Source: Lishizhenia sp965656535
GTDB taxonomy: Bacteria; Bacteroidota; Bacteroidia; Flavobacteriales_D; Crocinitomicaceae
NCBI GenBank assembly: GCA_965656535.1
Contig: CBFHKX010000001.1
Location: 992,001 to 1,056,000 of the forward strand
DNA: 64,000 nt
Direction: 5' to 3'
Position numbers and translations under genes: made by a program. Position 1 is the stretch's first letter. Every line of letters starts with the position of its first letter. Shown piece by piece: positions 43,279 through 51,809 of this stretch. The notes beneath the pieces are model-generated. The model did no database searches. It was not told where the DNA came from and worked only from the letters and a program-made list of their open reading frames with translations.

Positions 43279-44556
43279 ATGAACGAATCCTATCTCCAAT
43301 ATATTTGGAAGCTAAGGCGAATACCTATTAAAAATCTTTTTACCACAGACGGAGAAAAGATAACAATTCATAATTTTGGTTGGCATAACTTAGATCCTGG
43401 TCCAGATTTTTTTAATGGTCAAATAGAAATAGCTAATCTAAAGTGGTCTGGTAACATAGAAATTCATGTAAAGTCTTCAGATTGGTATTTACACAAACAT
43501 CAAAATGACGACTCGTATAATAATGTTATTCTACATGTAGTCTATGAGCACGATAAAGAAGTGGTCGTAAATGGAGAAATTATTCCAACCCTTGAGTTGC
43601 AAGATAAGATTGATAAAGAACATTTTGAAGCCTATTGTCAATTAACAAAAAGTCAAAACAAGATACCGTGTTCTGGGCACAAACCTTATGACGATTTAGC
43701 TATTTTTCAGCAACTAACTGTAGCGCTAATAGAACGCGGAAATAGAAAAGCAAAAGAACTAGAAGAGGTGTTTTTGAATTGCGGAAAAAGCTTGATCCAC
43801 GTTTTACACTACGCCTTATTTTCTGCATTTGGAGGTAGAGTAAATAAATCTGCTTTTCAACAACTTGCAAATGCAATTTCCTATTCAACTTTATTGAAAG
43901 AAAGTTCTGAGAAGGTTAAAATCGAAGCACTTCTATTTGGCATAGCTGGATTTTTAGATGACCATTATCCTCATCCTTATCAAGACAGTCTTATACGAGA
44001 ATGGAGTTTTTTAAAGCATAAATATAATTTAAACTCTATGCCGGTTTCAGTTTGGAAGTTTGGCGGAGTAAGACCTTCGAGTTTTCCTACAATAAAGATT
44101 GCACAGTTAGCACAATTTATTTTCGAATGGAAATATAACACGAATTGGAAGAACGATAAACCTGTAGAAATAATACAGAATTTTGACTCTCTTTTAAGTA
44201 CTGCTAGTTCACCTTTTTGGAAAACACATTATACATTTGATAAAACCTCAAAACGCTTGCATAAACCATGTATGTCTAATCGCGCAAAACAATCCATTGT
44301 TATTAACGCAGCTGTTCCGTATTTATGGTTTTTAGGAACTGAAAAAAAAGAAGAAGCGTACGTTCAAAAAGCGGTTGATATTTTAGAAATTTTGCCTTCC
44401 GAGAGCAATAAAGTCATTACAGATTGGAAAGATTTAGGTGTTTTATCAAAAAATGCAGCAGATTCTCAATCTTTGCTTGAGCAAAAGAATCAATTTTGTA
44501 CCTTTAGAAGATGTTTAGTGTGTAAAATTGGATATAAAATATTGGCAAAATCATAA
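43279..44556 (+). CDS. DUF2851 family protein
   Basis: This 425-residue protein belongs to a Bacteroidota family of unknown function. Recognisable blocks are NESYLQYIWKLR, HNFGWHNLDPGPDFFNGQIEI and GNIEIHVKSSDWYLHKHQND, then a conserved Cys-containing C-terminus (QFCTFRRCLVCKIGYKIL). The N-terminal part has a nuclease-like pattern of acidic residues, but I do not assign a function. It overlaps the PspC gene by one base (ATGA arrangement is TAATGAG). Confidence 0.8.
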   Translation: MNESYLQYIWKLRRIPIKNLFTTDGEKITIHNFGWHNLDPGPDFFNGQIEIANLKWSGNIEIHVKSSDWYLHKHQNDDSYNNVILHVVYEHDKEVVVNGEIIPTLELQDKIDKEHFEAYCQLTKSQNKIPCSGHKPYDDLAIFQQLTVALIERGNRKAKELEEVFLNCGKSLIHVLHYALFSAFGGRVNKSAFQQLANAISYSTLLKESSEKVKIEALLFGIAGFLDDHYPHPYQDSLIREWSFLKHKYNLNSMPVSVWKFGGVRPSSFPTIKIAQLAQFIFEWKYNTNWKNDKPVEIIQNFDSLLSTASSPFWKTHYTFDKTSKRLHKPCMSNRAKQSIVINAAVPYLWFLGTEKKEEAYVQKAVDILEILPSESNKVITDWKDLGVLSKNAADSQSLLEQKNQFCTFRRCLVCKIGYKILAKS

Positions 44557-44789
44557 TGAGACTAATTCAGAAAATAGTATTCTTCTTTGAACTGCGCTCT
44601 TTTGGGGTGTGTGACTGGTGGGCAAAAAAACTAGGCATTAGAACTGCAAACGTGAGGAAGTTTTTTATTTATGCGTCCTTCATAGCTTTGGGCTCACCAC
44701 TATTAATTTACTTAATTATGGGATGGATTATGGAACATAAACATTTTTTTAAGTTCCGCTCTAAACCTCGTTCTATTTGGGAGTTATAA
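44556..44789 (+). CDS. Small PspC-domain membrane protein
   Basis: The 77-residue protein has a PspC-like N-terminus (FGVCDWWAKKLGIRTANVRKFFIYASF) and one to two membrane helices (~38-60). PspC-domain proteins act in envelope-stress sensing. No PspA homologue is nearby. Its start overlaps the DUF2851 stop by one base and the K+ channel gene starts directly after its stop. Confidence 0.75.
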   Translation: MRLIQKIVFFFELRSFGVCDWWAKKLGIRTANVRKFFIYASFIALGSPLLIYLIMGWIMEHKHFFKFRSKPRSIWEL

Positions 44790-45812
44790 ATGATACTATT
44801 TAATTATAAGCTATTTTCTCGCATATTTTATAGCGTACTTTTAATTGTAACCTGTATTTTTCTGGGTACAGTTGGTTATATTACAATTGAAGGTTACTCT
44901 ACATTGGATGCTTTTTATATGACTATTATAACCGTTTCTACGGTTGGTTTTAGCGAAGTTCAGCAACTGTCAGATCAAGGGAAATTATTTACAACTGTTT
45001 TAATTTTCTTAAGCTTCGGAACCTTTGCTTATGCAATATCATCCATATCTTCCTATTTACTTGGAGGAGAATACAGAATAATTAGAAATAAGTTAAAAGA
45101 ACAGAAAAAAATTGATCGTATGAAAAATCACGTAATAATTTGTGGTTTCGGAAGGGTAGGAAGACAAGTAGCGTTGGATTTTATTAATACTAACCAACCA
45201 TTTGTTGTTCTAGAACTCGATAAAAATAGGGTAGAGCCATTCAAAAATAATGAAGCATATAATTTTGTAGTAGGAGACGCAACAGCAGATTCAAACTTGC
45301 AAAAGGCAAACATTCAACAGGCTAAAGCAGTAATCACTTGTATGCCCGTAGATGCCAATAATCTTTATGTAGTTTTAGCAGCCAAAGAGCTTAATCCTAA
45401 TGTTCAGATTATAGCTAGAGCGTCTAAAATAGATACGTTGAACAAACTCAAGTTTGCTGGAGCTAACAGCGTTATTATGCCAGATTCTGTTGGAGGTTCG
45501 CACATGGCATCTTTGGTGGTTAGACCAGATATTATGGAGTTCATGGATGAAATTAGATTAAATGATGAAACAACTCCAAATGTTGTTGGTATTCCATTTG
45601 ATAAGCTCCCAACGAATCTTCAAAATAAGACATTGGGAGAATTTAAAGCGGTTTATAATTCAGGCTGTAATGTGGTTGGACTCAAAAATAAATTGGGTAA
45701 ATACACAATTAATCCACGAAGAGAAGAGATACTTGAAGAAGGTTCAAAGATTTTTATTCTTGGAGATAGCGAGCAAATAAAGACTTTGAAAAATAATTTC
45801 GACTTTTTATAA
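44790..45812 (+). CDS. Two-helix potassium channel with RCK/TrkA domains
   Basis: This 340-residue protein has two membrane helices (~12-32 and ~68-92) around a pore loop with the filter TVSTVGFSE. A Rossmann-type RCK/TrkA_N domain (VIICGFGRVGRQVALDF) and a TrkA_C domain (~255-340) follow. It resembles MthK-type channels in which ligand binding to RCK domains gates K+ flow. It begins immediately after the PspC gene stop. Confidence 0.9.
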   Translation: MILFNYKLFSRIFYSVLLIVTCIFLGTVGYITIEGYSTLDAFYMTIITVSTVGFSEVQQLSDQGKLFTTVLIFLSFGTFAYAISSISSYLLGGEYRIIRNKLKEQKKIDRMKNHVIICGFGRVGRQVALDFINTNQPFVVLELDKNRVEPFKNNEAYNFVVGDATADSNLQKANIQQAKAVITCMPVDANNLYVVLAAKELNPNVQIIARASKIDTLNKLKFAGANSVIMPDSVGGSHMASLVVRPDIMEFMDEIRLNDETTPNVVGIPFDKLPTNLQNKTLGEFKAVYNSGCNVVGLKNKLGKYTINPRREEILEEGSKIFILGDSEQIKTLKNNFDFL

Positions 45813-45814
45813 TT

Positions 45815-46717
45815 ATGAGAATACTTGTTACAGGTGCCAACGGTTTGTTGGGTCAGAAAATTGTTAATCAACTTATAAAAAGGGATGAGGTTTCATTTTT
45901 GGCTACGGGAAAAGGAGTAAATAGAAATCCAAATTGCTCTAATGAAAACTACCAAAGTTTAAATGTCTTAGACAAAGAGGAAATAAAAAATGTTTGCGAT
46001 GCATTTCAGCCTACGGTTATTATTAACACGGCTGCTATGACCAATGTAGATGCGTGCGAAGACAATAAGCAAGGTTGTATAGACTTAAATGTTAAAGCGG
46101 TCGAATATTTATTTGATTATTGTGTTCAAAATAAGGTTTACTTTCAGCAACTATCAACTGATTTCGTCTTTGATGGTCAGAGAGGAAATTATACAGAAAC
46201 AGATCAAGTTAATCCGATAAGCGTATACGGTAAGTCAAAAGTAGAATCCGAAGACTTATTAATCAATAGTGCTTATTCGAATTGGAGTATAGTTAGAACC
46301 ATAATTATTCTTGGAAGTACACCGGGTATGTCGCGCTCCAATATCGTTTTGTGGGCAAAAGCAGCTCTAGAAAAAGGAGATCCAATACATGTTGTAAATG
46401 ATCAGTTTAGAGCACCCACTTGGGCAGACGATCTTGCATGGGCATGTATCACACTTTCTGTTACATCTAAAAAAGGTATTTATCACATCTCTGGAGCAGA
46501 AACTATGAGCGTACTTGATATTGTTAAGAATGTAGCGCATCATTACGGTTTAAACCCCGAGTTAATTCATCCTATAACTTCATCTAGTTTAAAGCAAAAG
46601 GCAAAACGACCACCTAAAACAGGCTTTGATTTAACAAAAGCCAAAAAAGTGATAAATTATCAGCCAAAAACCTTGAAAGAAATACTTGTTTTACTAGATT
46701 TCGAGTCAAAGCAATAA
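45815..46717 (+). CDS. RfbD-like dTDP-4-dehydrorhamnose reductase family protein
   Basis: This 300-residue SDR-type protein has the NAD(P)-binding motif VTGANGLLGQKI, NTAAMTNVDACE, the STDFVFDG strand and the catalytic YGKSK. RfbD completes dTDP-L-rhamnose; RfbC is encoded at 25722-26267. The family also contains sugar reductases and tRNA- or SAM-synthetase-linked proteins, so the substrate is not certain. It is two bases from the K+ channel gene. Confidence 0.82.
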   Translation: MRILVTGANGLLGQKIVNQLIKRDEVSFLATGKGVNRNPNCSNENYQSLNVLDKEEIKNVCDAFQPTVIINTAAMTNVDACEDNKQGCIDLNVKAVEYLFDYCVQNKVYFQQLSTDFVFDGQRGNYTETDQVNPISVYGKSKVESEDLLINSAYSNWSIVRTIIILGSTPGMSRSNIVLWAKAALEKGDPIHVVNDQFRAPTWADDLAWACITLSVTSKKGIYHISGAETMSVLDIVKNVAHHYGLNPELIHPITSSSLKQKAKRPPKTGFDLTKAKKVINYQPKTLKEILVLLDFESKQ

Positions 46718-46724
46718 TTATTTA

Positions 46725-46732
46725 TATTTTTG
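46725..46732 (+). promoter_or_regulatory. -7 promoter box (TATTTTTG) of the symporter gene
   Basis: This is an exact TAnnTTTG match, 21 bp before ATG 46754. It contains the TTG at 46730 that would otherwise extend the reading frame, which rules that start out if the box is used. Confidence 0.5.
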
Positions 46733-46753
46733 AGGAAAACCACATATTATTTT

Positions 46754-48799
46754 ATGAAGAATTTAGTTTTACTTATTACACTTTTTATTTCATTATTTTC
46801 AACTTACGCGCAAGAAGAACTATCTGCCAGGATTGAGATCAAAGATTCATTAGACAAAATAGACGATGTTAAAGCCAAAATTCTCGTTAACGGTGGTACG
46901 GCGCCATATCGTTATTTCTGGAGTGAGAGCAAAGTCTCTATTTATAATAATGAGGCCTCCGGACTTCCAGAAGGTAAAGAAATTAAGGTGCACGTTGTAG
47001 ATGCAGCTAATGACACAGTTACTGTTGTAGGTAGTGTAGAGGAGCAAGGGTTCGCAGAAAACATGAACTCGATTATGAAGCCTGCTGTTGGTATTCTTTC
47101 CGATATCTTATTTTTCCCTTTGTGGGAAGACACGATTAAAGTAAAAGAAAATGTAATGAAGGCTCCATTTGCATTAGATAAATCGAAGAAAGATTATACC
47201 TTAAAAAAATGGTTAGTAGAAGATGGTCAGCAAGTAGAACACCTCGAAGCTGTAGCTTTACTTAATGATGCCGGTAAAGAAGTTATACTTTACGCAGTTG
47301 GAAAAGGAAACGTAGAACTTTTAACTAAAGAAGGGGAAGACGTATTTTTTAAGAACAAGAGAGGAAATCGTTCAGATAAAAAATTACTAAAAATTAATTA
47401 TAATACACCTCAACCCTTGTACAATAAGAACATGTCAACCAACACACAAGGTTTGCCATTAATTGTTGTTTGGCTTGTCTTAGGAGCACTCTTTTTTACT
47501 ATTAAAATGGGTTTCATCAACTTCAGAGGAGCAAAACATGCTATACAATTGGTGCAAGGCAAGTTTGATGATCCAAATGATCAAGGAGAGGTTTCGCACT
47601 TTCAAGCATTGGTTACAGCATTGTCTGGAACAGTTGGTTTAGGAAATATTGCAGGAGTTGCCATTGCTGTTTCGGCAGGTGGACCGGGCGCTACATTTTG
47701 GATGATTGTTGCTGGTTTAATCGGTATGGCTACAAAATTTGTAGAGTGTACCTTAGGAGTAAAATACAGGGAGATAAATGAAAATGGAGAGGTTTCAGGA
47801 GGTCCTATGTATTATTTGAGTAAAGGTCTAAAGAAAAAAGGTCTTGTGAAACTAGGAAAAGTGTTAGCTATAATGTTTGCTGTTTTATGTGTTGGAGGTT
47901 CTTTCGGAGGCGGAAACATGTTTCAGGCTAACCAAGCGTTTAATCAATTAGCAAGTGTACCTGGTTGGGAATGGATGCAATCATACGGCGTTGTATTTGG
48001 GATTATTTTAGCATCACTTGTAGGAATCGTTATAATTGGAGGTATCAAAAGTATTGCAAACGTTACAGATAAAATTGTACCAGTAATGGTGGGAATGTAC
48101 GTAATCAGTGCTTTGATAATTATCGGAATTAATATAACAAGTATAGGAGATGCGTTTGGAACCATATTATCGGGTGCTTTTTCTCCAGATGCAATTTATG
48201 GAGGTTTTATTGGAGTGTTGATTTTAGGTTTCCAAAGAGCAGCGTTTTCTAATGAAGCTGGAGTAGGTTCCGCATCGATAGCACACTCGGCTGCGAAAAC
48301 AGACGAACATGTTTCTGAAGGTACTGTAGCCCTTTTGGAGCCATTTATTGATACAGTTGTTGTGTGTACTATGACAGCTTTAGTTATTATCTTTACTGGG
48401 TACGCTGCAGATTCAGAAGGCTTAGAAGGAGCAAGTTTAACAAGTGCAGCATTTTCTTCGTCACTTGGAGATTGGTCTATTTATGTACTAGCTTTTGCAG
48501 CGGTATTATTTGCTTTTAGTACTATGATTTCTTGGTCTTACTATGGTTTAAAGGCATGGACATACATGTTTGGGAAAAGTAAAACAGCAGATTATCTATA
48601 CAAAGCCTTATTCTTATTATTCGTTGTTGTTGGTTCTTCAATCGGATTAGGTGCCGTTTTAGATTTCTCAGATTTAATGATATTGGGTATGGCTTTTCCA
48701 AATATTTTTGGATTGTTAATCCTTTCAGGAGAAGTAAGAGCAGATATGAAAGATTATTTTGCGAGAATTAAATCTGGAGCAATCGCACGATTTAAATAA
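46754..48799 (+). CDS. Sodium:alanine symporter (AGCS) with extra extracytoplasmic domains
   Basis: This is a 681-residue protein. Residues 1-20 are a signal peptide (ending STYAQ). Residues ~26-95 look like a SprB/PKD-type beta domain (VNGGTAPYRYFWSES...VHVVDAANDTVTV). Residues ~107-125 form a hydrophobic segment (KPAVGILSDILFFPLW). Residues ~145-200 resemble a lipoyl/biotinyl hammerhead (WLVEDGQQVEHLEAVALL...GKGNVELLTKEGEDV). The AGCS symporter follows from ~233, with TALSGTVGLGNIAGVAIAVSAGGPG and FQRAAFSNEAGVGSA. It would import alanine or glycine with Na+. The added domains are not part of the common family. Confidence 0.88.
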   Translation: MKNLVLLITLFISLFSTYAQEELSARIEIKDSLDKIDDVKAKILVNGGTAPYRYFWSESKVSIYNNEASGLPEGKEIKVHVVDAANDTVTVVGSVEEQGFAENMNSIMKPAVGILSDILFFPLWEDTIKVKENVMKAPFALDKSKKDYTLKKWLVEDGQQVEHLEAVALLNDAGKEVILYAVGKGNVELLTKEGEDVFFKNKRGNRSDKKLLKINYNTPQPLYNKNMSTNTQGLPLIVVWLVLGALFFTIKMGFINFRGAKHAIQLVQGKFDDPNDQGEVSHFQALVTALSGTVGLGNIAGVAIAVSAGGPGATFWMIVAGLIGMATKFVECTLGVKYREINENGEVSGGPMYYLSKGLKKKGLVKLGKVLAIMFAVLCVGGSFGGGNMFQANQAFNQLASVPGWEWMQSYGVVFGIILASLVGIVIIGGIKSIANVTDKIVPVMVGMYVISALIIIGINITSIGDAFGTILSGAFSPDAIYGGFIGVLILGFQRAAFSNEAGVGSASIAHSAAKTDEHVSEGTVALLEPFIDTVVVCTMTALVIIFTGYAADSEGLEGASLTSAAFSSSLGDWSIYVLAFAAVLFAFSTMISWSYYGLKAWTYMFGKSKTADYLYKALFLLFVVVGSSIGLGAVLDFSDLMILGMAFPNIFGLLILSGEVRADMKDYFARIKSGAIARFK

Positions 48800-48825
48800 G
48801 TAAATCATCTACTTTAATTATATTT

Positions 48826-48857
48826 AGGCTTGTACATTTTGTATGAGCCTTTTTTTT
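48826..48857 (+). terminator. Rho-independent terminator of the symporter gene
   Basis: AGGCTTGTAC (48826-48835) pairs with GTATGAGCCT (48841-48850), including two G-T wobbles. Seven further T residues run to 48857, directly before the next gene's ATG at 48858. Confidence 0.8.
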
Positions 48858-49772
48858 ATGAGTATCAATAACTGGATAGAACAAAACTTGCTGTTTTCTC
48901 GGAAAACGAGAAATGGAGTTTTTGCATGTATAGTGCTATTTCTTATGACGCTCGGATTTCAGAAAATATATAACTACTATTGGAGGCCAGAAGCTGCTCA
49001 GATAGAATTATCAGCTAGGGAAAAAATTTTCATAAGTCAGGCCGAGGAAAACAATAGTAAACGAATAGAATATCAACGATACAAAAGGAAAAAACGAAAA
49101 TATACTATTCCACAAACTCCATTTAATCCGAATGATTATGAATTAAAGGATTGGGAGAAAATTGGATTTTCTGAAAAGCAAGCGCAAGCAATTATGAATT
49201 ATCAGGAAAAAGGATTTGAATTTAGAGTAAAAAAAGATGTTCAGAAATTATTTGTTGTAAGCGACGATTTATACAAACAATTGTATCCGAAAATTGATTT
49301 GCCAGATTCCATAGTTTTCATAAAGCAAGAAGAAAAAGAGAGGAAAGATATTGACGTGCAAAAAAAAGAAACAAAACTGAATTTAAATTTAGTTAACCAA
49401 GAAGAGTTAAAGAAGCTTTATGGAATTGGAGAAAAGCTTTCAGTACGAATTTTGAAGTATAGAAATTCTCTTGGTGGATTTGTCTCTTTGAGTCAGTTAA
49501 ACGAAATATGGGGCTTGTCTCCAGAAACAATTTCGTCCATTCTGCCAAAAGTGGAGATTCAAGAAAATACAGTTGTTACTAAATTAAATATTAATTCATC
49601 TACGGAAGAGATGCTTAAGTCTCACCCTTACTTAGATTGGCGTTTAGCTTCACAAATAGTGAAATATAGAGCAAATCATGGTGCTTTTAAAAGAATAGAA
49701 GATATTAAAGAACTTATTCTTATAGATCAAGAATTATTTGATAAACTTGCACCTTATTTAACTCTCGAATGA
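48858..49772 (+). CDS. ComEA-like helix-hairpin-helix protein with one membrane helix
   Basis: This is a 304-residue protein. One membrane helix lies at ~18-37. A basic linker is followed by three helix-hairpin-helix modules (around DWEKIGFSEKQAQAIMNYQ, NLVNQEELKKLYGIGEKLS and LNINSSTEEMLKSHPYLDW). Such modules bind DNA backbones without sequence specificity; ComEA relatives act in DNA uptake, but this may also be a structural DNA-binding protein. An upstream ATG at 48843 lies inside the terminator stem, so the start at 48858 is preferred. It overlaps apt by 4 bp. Confidence 0.8.
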   Translation: MSINNWIEQNLLFSRKTRNGVFACIVLFLMTLGFQKIYNYYWRPEAAQIELSAREKIFISQAEENNSKRIEYQRYKRKKRKYTIPQTPFNPNDYELKDWEKIGFSEKQAQAIMNYQEKGFEFRVKKDVQKLFVVSDDLYKQLYPKIDLPDSIVFIKQEEKERKDIDVQKKETKLNLNLVNQEELKKLYGIGEKLSVRILKYRNSLGGFVSLSQLNEIWGLSPETISSILPKVEIQENTVVTKLNINSSTEEMLKSHPYLDWRLASQIVKYRANHGAFKRIEDIKELILIDQELFDKLAPYLTLE

Positions 49773-50302
49773 AAAAAATAGAAGAAGAACTAAAATCAGT
49801 AATAAGGGATGTCCCCGATTTCCCTAAGAAAGGTATAGTCTTTAAAGATATCACGCCAATTATGCTAAATCCTAAGTTATCGGAAAAAGTGCTTGTTGAG
49901 TTAGTAGATTTACACAGGAATAAAGGAATAACAAAGGTTGCCGGAATTGAGAGTAGGGGTTTTCTGTTTGGATACCCATTGGCAATTCGATTAGGAGTTC
50001 CTTTCATTTTGATTAGAAAAAAAGGGAAGTTACCTTATGAAAAAGTCACGTTTGATTACAGTCTAGAATATGGTATAGCAAGTATCGAAATGCATAAAGA
50101 TGCAGTTTCAAGCGAAGATAAAATTCTGATTCATGACGACCTTTTGGCTACAGGAGGTTCTGCTTCTGCAGCTGCAGAGCTAGTTAACATGTGCGGAGGA
50201 AAGGTTGTTGGTTTCAATTTCTTAGTCAATCTGTCATTTTTGAACGGAACTGCAGTTTTAAGAAAATACACCGAAAATATTACTAATTTCGTAGAATATT
50301 AG
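49769..50302 (+). CDS. apt: Adenine phosphoribosyltransferase
   Basis: This 177-residue type I PRTase converts adenine and PRPP to AMP. It has DFPKKGIVFKDITP, ESRGFLFG, RKKGKLPYEKV and the PRPP loop ILIHDDLLATGGSASAA. The ATG overlaps the stop of the helix-hairpin-helix gene (ATGA), so both are coupled. Confidence 0.96.
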   Translation: MKKIEEELKSVIRDVPDFPKKGIVFKDITPIMLNPKLSEKVLVELVDLHRNKGITKVAGIESRGFLFGYPLAIRLGVPFILIRKKGKLPYEKVTFDYSLEYGIASIEMHKDAVSSEDKILIHDDLLATGGSASAAAELVNMCGGKVVGFNFLVNLSFLNGTAVLRKYTENITNFVEY

Positions 50303-50360
50303 GCCATTGTAATTTAATGTTTACGGGCAATTAAAAGAAAGCATAGAAAAACTACATAGA

Positions 50361-51500
50361 ATGATTTTTGAAATGAATGAAAATCAGCGCATGATTCAAC
50401 AAATGGTGCGCGATTTTGCAGAGAAAGAGATAAGACCAAACTTGGTTCAGTGGGATAAGGATGAGCATTTTCCAGTTGATGTAATGAAAAAATTGGGCGA
50501 ACTAGGCCTTTTAGGTATTTATATCCCTGAAGAATATGGTGGTAGCGGTTTTAGTTACAAAGAATATGTAACTACTTTAATCGAACTTGGAAAAGTATGT
50601 GGAGGTGTTGGTTTAAGCGTTGCAGCACACAATTCTCTATGTACCGGGCATATTTATTACCATGGAACTGAAGAGCAAAAAAAGAAGTATTTACCAAAAT
50701 TAGCTTCAGGTGAACATATCGGTGCTTGGGGATTAACAGAGCCGAACACTGGTTCTGACGCCATGCGCATGAAAACAACTGCTGTAAAAGATGGAGAATA
50801 TTGGGTAATAAATGGTGCGAAGAACTGGATTACTCACGGACTTTCAGGAGATATCGCTGTTGTTTTAGTTAGAACAGGTGAGTTGTTAGACTCTAATGGG
50901 ATAACAGCATTTATTGTAGAAAAGGATACACCAGGTTTTTCTGCTGTTAAGATTGGAGATAAATTGGGAGTTAGGGCTTCAGAGACAGCTGAACTGATCT
51001 TTGACAATGTACGTATTCATGAATCCCAAGTAATTGGAGAAGTTGGGCAAGGGTTTAGACAAGCCATGAAAGTTCTAGATGGAGGAAGAATTTCTATTGC
51101 TGCACTAAGTTGTGGTATCGCCCGAGGAGCTTATGAAGCTTCTGTTAAATACGCTAAAGAAAGAGAACAGTTTGGAAAGCCAATAGGTAAGTTTCAAGGT
51201 ATTAGTTTTAAACTTGCAGAAATGGCTACAGATGTTGAAGCTTCGGAGTTACTTACTTTTCAAGCTGCCCACTATAAGGATAATGGACAACCTGTTACTA
51301 TAAAAGGTGCCTATGCTAAGCTCTTCGCCTCAGAAACATCAGTTAAATGTGGAAACGAAGCCGTGCAGATAATGGGTGGGTATGGATATACAAAAGAGTA
51401 CCCAGCAGAGAAATTTTTGCGTGATGCCAAGTTAATGACTATCGGGGAGGGAACCTCTGAAATACAAAAGTTAGTTATTTCTAGAGAAATTTTGAAATAA
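50361..51500 (+). CDS. Acyl-CoA dehydrogenase, probably short-chain type
   Basis: This is a 379-residue FAD enzyme with the standard three domains. Signatures are WGLTEPNTGSDAMRMKT and the C-terminal GGYGYTKEYPAEKFLRDAKL and EGTSEIQKLVISREIL. The catalytic-base Glu fits the position in KEYPAEK used by short-chain enzymes. It introduces the alpha-beta double bond in fatty-acid or branched-chain acyl-CoA breakdown, passing electrons to ETF. It is followed by a promoter for rpsU and appears to be a single-gene unit. Confidence 0.93.
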   Translation: MIFEMNENQRMIQQMVRDFAEKEIRPNLVQWDKDEHFPVDVMKKLGELGLLGIYIPEEYGGSGFSYKEYVTTLIELGKVCGGVGLSVAAHNSLCTGHIYYHGTEEQKKKYLPKLASGEHIGAWGLTEPNTGSDAMRMKTTAVKDGEYWVINGAKNWITHGLSGDIAVVLVRTGELLDSNGITAFIVEKDTPGFSAVKIGDKLGVRASETAELIFDNVRIHESQVIGEVGQGFRQAMKVLDGGRISIAALSCGIARGAYEASVKYAKEREQFGKPIGKFQGISFKLAEMATDVEASELLTFQAAHYKDNGQPVTIKGAYAKLFASETSVKCGNEAVQIMGGYGYTKEYPAEKFLRDAKLMTIGEGTSEIQKLVISREILK

Positions 51501-51502
51501 AC

Positions 51503-51534
51503 TTTGTTGATAACAAATTTGTTTCCTACTTTTG
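51503..51534 (+). promoter_or_regulatory. Promoter of rpsU (-33 TTTG, -7 TACTTTTG)
   Basis: TTTG at 51503-51506 and an exact -7 box TACTTTTG at 51527-51534 are 20 bp apart. The rpsU ATG follows 34 bp later. This is one of the best promoter matches in the window. Confidence 0.7.
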
Positions 51535-51568
51535 CCAACCATTAAATAGAACAAAGTAAAATAAAGAT

Positions 51569-51760
51569 ATGTTAGTAGTACCAGTTAAAGAAGGAGAGAA
51601 CATAGAAAGAGCTCTTAAAAAATACAAGAAAAAGTTTGAAAAAACAGGAGTAATGAGAGAGTTGAGATCTCGTAAAGAGTTCGTTAAGCCTTCTGTTACT
51701 GACCGTCAATTAAGAATTAAAGCTGCGTATCGTCAGAGGTTACGTTCTGCTGAGATATAG
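51569..51760 (+). CDS. rpsU: 30S ribosomal protein S21
   Basis: This is a basic 63-residue protein with the S21 core VKEGENIERALKKYKKKFEKTG and LRSRKEFVKPSVTDRQ. S21 acts at the anti-Shine-Dalgarno region of 16S rRNA. In Bacteroidota, which rarely use Shine-Dalgarno pairing, S21 is thought to help hide the 16S tail. It has its own promoter and a strong terminator. Confidence 0.96.
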   Translation: MLVVPVKEGENIERALKKYKKKFEKTGVMRELRSRKEFVKPSVTDRQLRIKAAYRQRLRSAEI

Positions 51761-51782
51761 AACTTTTTTTTAAAAGAAACGT

Positions 51783-51809
51783 AAGGAGTCTAGTTAGACT
51801 CCTTTTTTT
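51783..51809 (+). terminator. Rho-independent terminator of rpsU
   Basis: AAGGAGTCT (51783-51791) pairs perfectly with AGACTCCTT (51796-51804) around a 4-nt loop. The T run reaches 51809 and the next gene's ATG begins at 51810. Confidence 0.85.
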
